A stretch of 43,987 bases of DNA, from contig CAMVPR010000022.1 in NCBI GenBank assembly GCA_947169385.1, positions 1 to 43,987 of the forward strand, read 5' to 3'. Below the pieces are notes generated by a model that ran no database searches, was not told the origin of the DNA, and saw only the letters and a list, made by a program, of their open reading frames with translations. Numbering within the stretch: the stretch's first letter is position 1; the number at the start of each line of letters is the position of its first letter. Positions 9,701 to 17,270 of the stretch are shown piece after piece. Origin of the DNA: an uncultured Lachnospiraceae bacterium (GTDB lineage Bacteria; Bacillota; Clostridia; Lachnospirales; Lachnospiraceae). The position numbers and the translations under genes are program-made.

Positions 9701-9977
9701 GACCACCAAGGTTAGGAAGCAACGCATCAGGGCGTTCCTTGGCAATAATCTGCTCTAATCTCTCTGTGTTCAATGGCTCAATATATGTAACATCAGCCAT
9801 CTCAGGATCCGTCATGATAGTAGCAGGGTTAGAGTTAACCAAGATAATCTCGTAACCAAGACTTCTAAGCGCCTTACAAGCCTGAGTACCAGAGTAGTCA
9901 AACTCACACGCCTGACCTATGATGATAGGACCGGATCCAATAATAAGAATCTTCTTGATATCGGTTCGTTTAGACAT
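6759..9977 (-). CDS. carB: Carbamoyl-phosphate synthase, large subunit
   Basis: Synthesises carbamoyl phosphate from bicarbonate, ATP and ammonia delivered by the small subunit, feeding pyrimidine and arginine synthesis. The 1072 aa are the full family length. Two homologous ATP-grasp halves are visible, each starting with a nucleotide-fold motif (IIGSGPIIIGQACEFDYSG at the N-terminus and ILGGGPNRIGQGIEFDYCC near residue 560). They have RPAYTMGGAGGG and RPSYVLGGRGME loops and EINPRTSRSSAL and EANPRASRTVPL metal-binding segments. The C-terminal MGS-like allosteric domain includes GSTYDLI and RKAAIKSKITYITT. ATG at 9977 has TAAGGAGG upstream. No carA or other pyr/arg gene is adjacent, so the partner must be elsewhere. 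Confidence 0.97.
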   Translation of the reverse strand: MSKRTDIKKILIIGSGPIIIGQACEFDYSGTQACKALRSLGYEIILVNSNPATIMTDPEMADVTYIEPLNTERLEQIIAKERPDALLPNLGGQSGLNLASELYKEGILDKYNVEVIGVQVDAIERGEDRIEFKKAMDKLGIEMAKSEVAYSVEEGLEIADRLGYPVVLRPAYTMGGAGGGLVYNKEELKTVMARGLSASLVGQVLVEECVTGWEELELEVVRDKDGNMITVCFIENVDPMGVHTGDSFCTAPMLTISEDLQKRLQEQAYKIVESIEVIGGTNVQFAHDPVSDRIIVIEINPRTSRSSALASKATGFPIALVSAKLACGLTLADIPCGKYGTLDKYKPDGDYVVVKFARWAFEKFKGVEDHLGTQMRAVGEVMSIGKNYKEAFQKAIRSLEKGRYGLGHVKDFDTLSKEELMKRLVIPSSERHFLMYEALRKGATVEEIHDTTHVKNYFIEQMKELVEEEEELVKSKGSLPADDLLIQAKKDGFSDKYLSEILEISEDDIRNKRIELGINEAWDSVHVSGTEDSSYFYSTYNAPDNNPIVEGKPKIMILGGGPNRIGQGIEFDYCCVHAAQSLKALGFETIIVNCNPETVSTDYDTSDKLYFEPLTLEDVLSIYNKEKPVGVIAQFGGQTPLNLAQELQKNGVKILGTAPEVIDLAEDRDLFRAMMDKLEIPMAESGMASTVEEAIKIAEEIGYPVMVRPSYVLGGRGMEVVYDSDSMKDYMAAAVGVTPDRPILIDRFLNHALECEADAISDGSHAYVPAVMEHIELAGIHSGDSACIIPSKHISEENLKTIKEYTRKIAEEMHVVGLMNMQYAIENDKVFVLEANPRASRTVPLVSKVCGIRMVPIATDIITRELTNRPSPVPELKEREIPYYGVKEAVFPFNMFQEVDPILGPEMRSTGEVLGISHSVGGAFYKAQEATKSTLPLEGSVLISVNRSDKPEVVELAQSFHDSGFKIIATGSTYDLIVKAGIPAEKVKKLDEGRPNILDLITNEQIQFIVNTPISKNSMNDDSYLRKAAIKSKITYITTMAAAKAAADGIRHVREHGRSPVKSLQDWHSNIK

Positions 9978-10045
9978 GTTTAAAATCCTCCTTAGTATTG
10001 TAACGACTATGAAATACTAAATAATGTGGCAAAAAACAAACAACC

Positions 10046-10082
10046 ACAACGTGTTGTACCCATAATCTTACATATTATAGCA
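10046..10082 (-). promoter_or_regulatory. carB extended -10 promoter and downstream palindrome
   Basis: On the minus strand TGCTATAAT (TATAAT complement at 10074-10079) is an extended -10 element; no good -35 was found. About 10 bases into the expected transcript is the palindrome ACAACGTGTTGT (10046-10057), which could be an operator or a small RNA hairpin. No PurR, PyrR or T-box signature was recognised in the roughly 90-base leader. Confidence 0.4.
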
Positions 10083-10149
10083 CTTATGAATGATAAATGC
10101 TACTATAAATTTTAAAAAATGATAAATATAGATATTACCTATTAAACGG

Positions 10150-10178
10150 TTGCACCTTATGACAAATTCATCTATAAT
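10150..10178 (+). promoter_or_regulatory. purL promoter
   Basis: TTGCAC (10150-10155), exactly 17 bases, then consensus TATAAT (10173-10178). Transcription should begin near 10185, so an in-frame ATG at 10182 is too close to the -10 to be a translation start. The early leader can form a small hairpin, GTGTTTT / AAAACAC (10187-10202). Confidence 0.7.
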
Positions 10179-10229
10179 ACTATGGAGTGTTTTTTAAAAC
10201 ACCAATATATATTTCGGAGGTTACGATTG

Positions 10230-13200
10230 ATGAGCAACGTAAGACGAGTTTATGTCGAGAAAAAGCCAGCATATGCGGTACACGCTAAAGAGCTTTTAGC
10301 AGACATCAGAGGGTATTTGGGTATTAAAACGGTTGATGATGTAAGGGTTTTAGTGAGATATGATGTAGAGAATATCTCTGATGAGACTTACAAGAAAGCA
10401 CTGAAGACGGTGTTTTCCGAGCCTCCGGTAGATGATATATATGAAGAGGAGTTCTCTTATGATGAGGCTGATACAGTATTCTCTGTAGAGTACTTACCTG
10501 GTCAGTTTGATCAGAGAGCAGATTCAGCTGAGCAATGTGTTAAGCTCCTTAACGAGAATGAAGAACCTGTAATTCGTACTGCGACTACCTATGTAATAAA
10601 GGGAGAGTTAAGTGAGGAAGACAAGAAGGCAATTACAGAGCATTGCATCAATCCTGTAGATTCAAGAGAGACAGGATTTAATAAGCCTGAGACATTGGTT
10701 CAGACATTTGACGAACCTGATGATGTTAAGATATTTGACGGTTTTAAAGATATGGAAGAGGCGCCACTTAAGGAACTTTATGATTCTTTGGACCTTGCAA
10801 TGACATTTAAAGATTTTCTTCACATCCAGAATTATTATAAGAATGAAGAGAATCGTGATCCTTCAATGACCGAGATCAGAGTGTTTGATACATACTGGTC
10901 AGATCATTGTCGTCACACAACTTTCTCCACAGAGCTTAAGAATGTTGAGTTCGAGGACGGTTTCTATCAGAAGCCGATTAAGGATACTTATGACAAGTAT
11001 CTTGAGACATTTGACGAATTATATAATGGAAGAGACGACAAGTTCGTATGCTTGATGGATATTGCGCTTTTGGCTATGAAGAAGCTTAAGAAAGAAGGTA
11101 AGCTTGCCGATCAGGAGGAGTCAGACGAGATTAATGCGTGCTCGATTGTGGTTCCTGTTGAGATAGACGGTAAGACAGAAGAGTGGCTTGTTTCATTTAA
11201 GAACGAGACTCACAACCATCCTACAGAGATTGAGCCATTTGGTGGAGCTGCTACTTGTCTTGGCGGTGCGATAAGAGATCCGCTTTCTGGACGTTCCTAT
11301 GTATATCAGGCTATGCGTGTTACCGGTGCTGCAGATCCTACTGCACACATTAAGGATACAATGCCTGGTAAGCTTCCACAGCGTAAGATTGTTACCGAGT
11401 CTGCTCATGGATACAGTTCATACGGTAACCAGATAGGACTTGCAACAGGTCTTGTTGATGAGGTTTATCATCCTAATTATGTTGCCAAGAGACTTGAGAT
11501 TGGTGCTGTTATGGGTGCTGCTCCAAGACGTGCGGTTAAGAGACTTAACTCAGATCCGGGTGATATCATTGTATTGTTAGGTGGAAGAACCGGTCGTGAC
11601 GGTTGTGGTGGAGCTACAGGATCTTCTAAAGCACATACAACAGAGTCACTTGACACTTGCGGTGCAGAGGTTCAGAAGGGTAATGCACCTACAGAGCGTA
11701 AGCTTCAGAGATTATTCAGAAGAGAAGAGGTATCCGCACTCATCAAGAAATGTAATGATTTCGGTGCAGGTGGTGTGTCTGTTGCTATCGGTGAGTTGGC
11801 AGACGGACTTCAGATAGATCTTGATAAAGTACCTAAGAAGTATGCAGGTCTTGACGGTACAGAACTTGCTATATCTGAGTCTCAGGAGAGAATGGCTGTT
11901 GTTCTTGATCCTAAAGATGTAGATCAGTTCATGAAGTACGCAGAGGAAGAGAACTTAGAGGCTACTAAGGTTGCGGTTGTAACTGAGGAGCCTAGACTTG
12001 TTATCTCATGGAGAGGCAAGGAAGTTGTCAACGTATCAAGAGCTTTCCTTGACACCAACGGAGCCCATCAGGAGAATGATGTATAGGTAACTCTTCCTAA
12101 GAAGGAAGATGACAACTTTAATGAGCATCCTACTGATGGTGATGTTAAGAAGGTATGGCTCGATACATTATCTGACTTGAATGTATGCTCTAAGAAGGGC
12201 TTGGTTGAGAGATTTGACGGTTCAATCGGTGCAGGTTCGGTTGTTATGCCATTTGGTGGTACATATCAGCTTTCACCTGTTCAGACTATGATTGCTAAGC
12301 TTCCTGTATTAAAGGGTGATACAGATACAATTACAATGATGAGTTACGGATATGACCCATATCTTACAAGTTGGAGTCCATATCACGGTGCTATATATGC
12401 AGTAATCCATTCTGTTGCTAAGATTGTTGCTTCGGGTGGTGACTATAAGAAGATAAGATTTACATTCCAGGAGTATTTCAAGAGACTTGGAACAGATAAG
12501 TATCGTTGGGGTGAGCCTTTCACAGCTTTGCTTGGTGCATTTGACGCACAGCTTGGATTCGGACTCCCTTCAATAGGCGGTAAGGATTCAATGTCTGGTA
12601 CATTTAACGATATCGATGTACCTCCGACACTTGTATCATTTGCAGTAGATGTTGCACACGAGAAGGATGTAGTAACACCTGACCTTAAAGTGGATGGCAA
12701 CAAGCTTATCTTGTTTAGTGTTCCTAGAGATGAGTATGAGCTTCTTGACTACGATGCATTGATGGCTATGTATGACAAGGTAAATGCTATCATTAAGACC
12801 GGTAAGGTTGGAGCTTCTTATGCAATCGGCTTCGGTGGTATTATTGAGGCTGTTTCTAAGATGGCATTCGGTAATAAGAAGGGTGTTAAGGTAGAAGATG
12901 ACCTTACAATTGACGAGCTCACTGCTAAGAACTACGGAGCAATTCTTCTTTCGGTTAGACCTGAGATTCTTGATCAGTTTGACGGATATAAGCTTGTCGG
13001 AACAGTTGATGACAGCGCAGTTATTAACTATAAGGATATGGCACTTCCTATCGATGAGGCTATTGCTTCATGGACAGGCAAGTTAGAGAAGGTATATCCT
13101 ACAAGATCAGAGGTTGATGAAAGCGAAGTAAGAGAGGACTTATACGACGCTAAGGATATATATATCAATAAACATAAAGTTGCAGTACCTAAGGTATTTA

Positions 13201-13982
13201 TTCCTGTATTCCCCGGTACCAACTGTGAGTATGATACCGCTAAGGCGTTTAGCTTAGCCGGTGCAGAGCCTGTTGTTAAGGTGTTTAAGAACTTGAGCGC
13301 TGAAGGCATCAGAGATTCAGTAGATACATTTGTCAAATGCATCAATGATGCCCAGATGATTATGTTCCCTGGTGGATTCTCAGCAGGTGATGAGCCTGAA
13401 GGATCAGCCAAGTTCTTCGCTACAGCTTTTAGAAATGCTAAGATTAAGGAGTCTGTGATGCAGCTTCTTAATGAGAGAGACGGACTTATGCTCGGTATTT
13501 GTAACGGATTCCAGGCATTGATTAAGCTTGGTCTTGTGCCATATGGTGAGATTAAGACACAGAGCGATGACTCGCCTACCCTTACATACAACAGTATCGG
13601 TCGTCATCAGTCTAAGATGATTTACAACAAGGTTGTGTCTAACAAGAGCCCATGGCTTAGATTAGCAACTCTTGGAGGCACATACACAATCCCTGCTTCT
13701 CACGGAGAGGGTAGATTCGTTGCATCTAAGGAGTGGATTGACAAGCTTTATGCTAATGGTCAGGTTGCTACAGTATATGCTACTCCTGACGGACATCCTA
13801 CTATGGATGAGGATTACAACATCAATGGTTCTTACGGAGCTATTGAGGGTATCTTGAGTCCTGACGGCAGAGTGTTAGGTAAGATGGCTCATGTAGAGCG
13901 TATCGGAAGAAGCGTCGCTGTCAATGTTGTCGGCGAGCAGGATATGAAGATATTCGAGTCCGGTGTAAGTTATTTTAAATAA
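10230..13982 (+). CDS. purL: Phosphoribosylformylglycinamidine synthase, single-chain form, interrupted by an in-frame TAG
   Basis: Converts FGAR, glutamine and ATP to FGAM in purine synthesis. Read through the stop, it would be 1250 aa, the length of fused PurL. The first part (to codon 618) has the linker domain and first ATP-binding half (TYWSDHCRHTTF, FKNETHNHPTEIEPFGGAAT, GGRTGRDGCGGATGSSKAH). The second part has the second AIRS-like half (GLPSIGGKDSMSG) and a class I glutaminase domain (FPGTNCEYDTA, MLGICNGFQAL with the catalytic Cys, ASHGEGRF). Codon 619 is TAG (12084-12086). The frame is open on both sides, and family motifs continue after it. No in-frame start with a ribosome-binding site follows; the only candidate is a TTG at 12177 without one. 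The start at 10230 has CGGAGG 9 bases upstream. Nonsense mutation, sequencing error or read-through cannot be separated here. Confidence 0.93.
12084..12109 (+). other. In-frame amber codon in purL followed by a small hairpin
   Basis: TAG at 12084-12086 lies between codons for DV and VTLP. Five bases later TCTTCC (12092-12097) pairs with GGAAGA (12104-12109) across a 6-base loop. Several genes in the window end with TAG (for example at 5693, 17250 and 42414), so TAG is an ordinary stop in this genome. Single-base change from GAG, AAG or CAG would create it. Confidence 0.75.
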
Positions 13983-13994
13983 TATATAACATGT

Positions 13995-14025
13995 AACCCC
14001 GGAGGAATGCTCCGGGGTTGTTTTT
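13995..14025 (+). terminator. purL terminator
   Basis: Perfect 10-bp GC-rich stem AACCCCGGAG / CTCCGGGGTT with a 5-base loop, followed by GTTTTTATT. Confidence 0.88.
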
Positions 14026-14049
14026 ATTATATGACATATTATAATATAC

Positions 14050-14080
14050 AAAAAAGGTCGTAGCGTATGCTCCGACCTTT
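14050..14080 (-). terminator. ptb terminator
   Basis: On the minus strand AAAGGTCG / CGACCTTT with a 12-base apex is followed by TTTT. It begins 13 bases after the ptb stop codon. It lies 25 bases from the purL terminator, giving two back-to-back terminators between convergent genes. Confidence 0.8.
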
Positions 14081-14093
14081 AACAATTATATAA

Positions 14094-15005
14094 TTAGTTC
14101 ATCTTCTCAGCGATAATAGCTGCCAAAGTGATTGAGTTAAGCTTAGTCTCGAACTCATCAGATCTTGAAGTAAGGATTACAGGCTTCTTGGTTCCTGTAA
14201 GCACGTTACCGTTCTTAATATCAGCACAGTGAACAAGAGTCTTGTATGTGATATTACCTGAGTGAATGTCAGGGAAGAGAAGTACATCAGCATCTCCGAC
14301 AATCTTTCTGTCCTCGGTACCTTTATGTCTTGCAGCAACAGGATCGTATGCAAGGTCAAATGATAAAGGTCCGTCAACGATACATCCGGTAATCTTACCT
14401 TCTTCGTTCATCTTGGTCAATGCCTCAGCATCAACTGTAGCAGGCATCTTAGGGTTAACAACCTCAACAGCAGCAAGTGGAGCTACCTTAGGATTCTCAA
14501 CGCCACAAGCGTGTGCAATCTCTACAGTGTTCTTGATAATCTGAGCCTTGGTCTCAAGATCAGGATATGGAATAAATGCAACATCAGACAAGAAGAGAAG
14601 TCTGTCACATCCCTTAATCTCGAATACACAGACGTGTGAAAGAGTCTTGTCAGTACGAAGTCCAACTTCCTTATCAAGTACGCTCTTTAAGAAGGTCTTG
14701 GTATCAACTAATCCCTTCATGTACATATCAGCCTTGCCGTCATGAACCATCTTAACAGCTGTCATAGTAGCTTCGATTGGGTCTTTAACGTCTACGATTT
14801 CGAAATCATCAACGCTGATCTTGTACTCAGCAGCAATGGCTTTAATCTTGTCCTCATCACCACAGAGAATAGAATCAGCAATATTGCGATCCTTAGCGGC
14901 TCTTACAGCCTCAAGTACAGCGTCATCTGCTGCATTAGCTACAACGAGCTTTTTAAGACTGCAAGAAGTGACAGTTGCAAGTAAATCATCAAAACTTTTA
15001 CTCAT
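14094..15005 (-). CDS. ptb: Phosphate butyryltransferase (phosphate acetyl/butyryltransferase family)
   Basis: Converts butyryl-CoA and phosphate to butyryl phosphate and CoA, the first step of the phosphate butyryltransferase/butyrate kinase route. The 303 aa match Ptb of clostridia (about 300) and are shorter than typical Pta. Visible family segments include VDTKTFLKSVLDKEVGLR, LLFLSDVAFIPYPDLE, CIVDGPLSFDLAYD and DVLLFPDIHSGNITYKTL. The ATG has AAAGAGGTG about 5 bases upstream. Butyrate kinase is not next to it, which is unusual because ptb and buk are commonly adjacent; buk may be elsewhere or the enzyme may use another acyl group. A branched-chain or acetyl specificity is possible. Confidence 0.87.
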   Translation of the reverse strand: MSKSFDDLLATVTSCSLKKLVVANAADDAVLEAVRAAKDRNIADSILCGDEDKIKAIAAEYKISVDDFEIVDVKDPIEATMTAVKMVHDGKADMYMKGLVDTKTFLKSVLDKEVGLRTDKTLSHVCVFEIKGCDRLLFLSDVAFIPYPDLETKAQIIKNTVEIAHACGVENPKVAPLAAVEVVNPKMPATVDAEALTKMNEEGKITGCIVDGPLSFDLAYDPVAARHKGTEDRKIVGDADVLLFPDIHSGNITYKTLVHCADIKNGNVLTGTKKPVILTSRSDEFETKLNSITLAAIIAEKMN

Positions 15006-15114
15006 GTTTACACCTCTTTATAATAGTATTATTTTAAAACAGTAACGATATAGACGATAAAGCGAATATAAGCGCACCTGCTTTACAATCTTTTAAATTC
15101 TAGCACCATAAATG

Positions 15115-16356
15115 CTATTCGTCAAACATTTTTATGCCGTCTTCTTCTTCAAAAACAGCATAACCGTTGTATCCTTGCGCTTCAAGCTTAGAAAGGAACT
15201 TGCCAAGCTTTTTAGGTCGTGCAAATGTTGACACTTTGTAGTCATTTCTTAATTCCTCTGCCTTCTTAAGTGCATCGCAGTAATTCTCGGAGTTATAGAA
15301 GAGGGCAATAATAGGTTTCTCTCCCGGAATCTTGTAACCCTTCTCCATAAGTATTCCAAATATTCTTTCAAATCCAATAGAGAAACCAACTGCAGGAATG
15401 TCTTCGTTTAAGAACTTACCGATAAGGTTGTCGTATCTACCGCCACCGGCACAAGCACCAGAATAGCCTTCTGCCTCAATCTCAAAAATAGTACCGGTAT
15501 AATATCCCTGACCTCTGACGAGTGAAGGAGCGAATTCAACCTCATAAGCGTTACCGCTCGCAGCGTTAACTGTGTCGATTATGTACTTAAGGTCGGTGAT
15601 AAATTCAGCCTCGGTAACATTTGCAATGTCGTTAAGACTTAAATTGCCATTAGAGAAAAGGTCCATAAACTTATCGATGGCAGATGCGTCAAATCCACCT
15701 GCTTCAAGTTCAGATTTTACTCCGTCCATACCAATCTTGTCTTGTTTATCGAAGATAATAGCAAGCTTCTCATTGTCGGCCTCGTCGAATCCAGCGTAAG
15801 CAAATATACTCTTTAAAATACGTCTGTCATTAATCTTAACCTTGAACTTATCGATACCTATTGCTTTTAATGCTTTGGCAGTTGTGAGTATAAGCTCTAC
15901 TTCAGCATCTGGTGAAGAATTACCTAAGATATCTATATCACACTGCATAAACTCTCTTAGGCGACCCTTTTGTGGACGCTCAGCGCGGTAAACTCTATCC
16001 ATCTGAATAACTTTAAACGGAGAGAGAAGATCATTTCTATTGTTGGCGTAATATCTTGAAAGTGGGAGAGTAAGGTCGTATCTTAATCCCATGTCTGTAA
16101 GGTCGTTCTCCTTAACGCCTTCCTTGACAAGCTCTCTGTCAAGCTTATCGCCCCTTTTAAGTATTTTGAAAATGAGACTTAAGTTCTCGCCACCGTCGCT
16201 CTTTAGAAGGTTGGAAATGTCTTCTACAGCAGGAGTGGTAATTCTCTTAAAGCCTGCATCCTTGTATATAGTAAGAATGGTATTCATGAGGTAATCTCTT
16301 ATTTCGACTTCATTTGGAAGATAATCCCTCATACCTTTTAAAGGAGTTGATTTCAT
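15115..16356 (-). CDS. hisS: Histidine--tRNA ligase
   Basis: Class II aminoacyl-tRNA synthetase. The 413-aa protein has motif 1 near KGMRDYLPNEVEIRDYL, motif 2 with YRAERPQKGRLREFMQCDID, the histidine-binding segment LVRGQGYYTGTIFEIE, AGGGRYDNLIGKF, and motif 3 AVGFSIGFERIFGIL. A C-terminal anticodon-binding fold follows (residues about 325-413). The presence of the YDLTLP loop, histidine-binding segment and anticodon domain argues for HisS over the regulatory paralogue HisZ. The histidine loop has QG where common bacterial HisS has LD, so it belongs to a divergent subtype. The ATG at 16356 is preferred over an in-frame ATG at 16392 because AAAGGA lies at the right distance. No T-box leader is seen; the leader is under 50 bases. 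Confidence 0.87.
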   Translation of the reverse strand: MKSTPLKGMRDYLPNEVEIRDYLMNTILTIYKDAGFKRITTPAVEDISNLLKSDGGENLSLIFKILKRGDKLDRELVKEGVKENDLTDMGLRYDLTLPLSRYYANNRNDLLSPFKVIQMDRVYRAERPQKGRLREFMQCDIDILGNSSPDAEVELILTTAKALKAIGIDKFKVKINDRRILKSIFAYAGFDEADNEKLAIIFDKQDKIGMDGVKSELEAGGFDASAIDKFMDLFSNGNLSLNDIANVTEAEFITDLKYIIDTVNAASGNAYEVEFAPSLVRGQGYYTGTIFEIEAEGYSGACAGGGRYDNLIGKFLNEDIPAVGFSIGFERIFGILMEKGYKIPGEKPIIALFYNSENYCDALKKAEELRNDYKVSTFARPKKLGKFLSKLEAQGYNGYAVFEEEDGIKMFDE

Positions 16357-16401
16357 AAGTAATGTCCTTTCTTTATTAAGCTTTTTAAACAATACTTAAG
16401 T

Positions 16402-16430
16402 AAAATACCACATTTTCTCAAAAATCACAA
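16402..16430 (-). promoter_or_regulatory. hisS promoter
   Basis: On the minus strand TTGTGA (complement of 16425-16430), 17 bases, then TATTTT (complement of 16402-16407). It lies about 46 bases before the hisS start. Confidence 0.4.
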
Positions 16431-16521
16431 GAAAAACTGTATGTGGTGTAGCACTAATTTGCATTTTATGTTATTATATAGGTTGGTATGTTATACAATC
16501 CTTTAACGGAGGCGATTTGAT

Positions 16522-17250
16522 TTGAGTGACGGACACGATGGAAGAGTGGAATATTATTTGGAGAGTCTTATAGATCCGGAACGTAAGGAGACGGTTGAGA
16601 GAGAATTTAAGTTCGACCAGCTTATGATGATGTATAGGTGCGCTATCAGGGAGGTTCAGACTAAGCTTGAGGTGCTTAATGACGATTTGGGATCAAGGTA
16701 TGAGAGGAATCCGATTGAGAATATCAATTCAAGAATCAAGGAGCCTATAAGTATAGCTAAGAAGCTTAAGAAGCTTGATGTGCCGGTGTGCGTGGAGTCT
16801 ATTCCACTTTATCTTAACGATGTTGCCGGTATCAGAGTTACATGCTCATTTATCGATGATATCTATACTGTTGCTGGTATGCTTATAAGGCAGGATGATA
16901 TTAAGCTTATCAAGATGAAGGATTATATTGAGAATCCTAAGCCAAATGGCTACAGAAGTCTACATTTGATTGTTGAGATACCGGTGTTTTTTGCTGATGC
17001 AACGAGGCCTATGAGAGTAGAGGTTCAGATAAGGACTATCGCAATGGATTTTTGGGCCAGCTTGGATCACCATTTAAGATACAAGAAGAACGTTAAGGAT
17101 GCTGATTCGATATCAGCTGAACTTAAAGCCTGTGCGGACATTATTGCACAGACTGATGAAGATATGCTTCGCATAAGGAAGCGCATATTCTCTGACCATC
17201 AGGTTTTAGAGAGGAAGAATCTCTGGGCGGAGATTGAAGATATAGATTAG
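16522..17250 (+). CDS. relQ: Small alarmone synthetase (RelQ/YjbM-type GTP pyrophosphokinase)
   Basis: Single-domain RelA/SpoT-type (p)ppGpp synthetase, lacking the hydrolase domain and the TGS/ACT regulatory parts of full Rel. The 242-aa protein has the synthetase core: ISIAKKLKKL, DVAGIRVTCSFIDDIY, ENPKPNGYRSLHLIVE (the conserved NGYRSLH), and VEVQIRTIAMDFWASLDHHL. Length fits the RelQ group. The start is TTG, 9 bases after GGAGG (16508-16512); no ATG is near. It is 20 bases upstream of the frameshifted MprF-like gene with no terminator, so alarmone synthesis is probably co-transcribed with an envelope protein. The gene symbol is by similarity; RelP cannot be fully excluded. Confidence 0.9.
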   Translation: MSDGHDGRVEYYLESLIDPERKETVEREFKFDQLMMMYRCAIREVQTKLEVLNDDLGSRYERNPIENINSRIKEPISIAKKLKKLDVPVCVESIPLYLNDVAGIRVTCSFIDDIYTVAGMLIRQDDIKLIKMKDYIENPKPNGYRSLHLIVEIPVFFADATRPMRVEVQIRTIAMDFWASLDHHLRYKKNVKDADSISAELKACADIIAQTDEDMLRIRKRIFSDHQVLERKNLWAEIEDID

Positions 17251-17270
17251 AACTGAGGATATATTAGGCA

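Noticed and set aside
10083-10145. ArgR-like box (TGAATGATAAATGC) upstream of carB
   Set aside because: Only a partial match to TGAAT-N4-ATTCA-type boxes in AT-rich DNA; not enough for a call.
13028-13591. 187-codon minus-strand frame inside purL
   Set aside because: It lies fully opposite strongly conserved PurL sequence including the glutaminase domain and has no start signals.
12177-13982. purL 3' half as an independent gene starting at TTG 12177
   Set aside because: There is no ribosome-binding site, the start falls inside conserved sequence, and the frame continues directly from the upstream half.
16357-16401. T-box riboswitch before hisS
   Set aside because: The leader is too short, and no T-box sequence or specifier stem is present.
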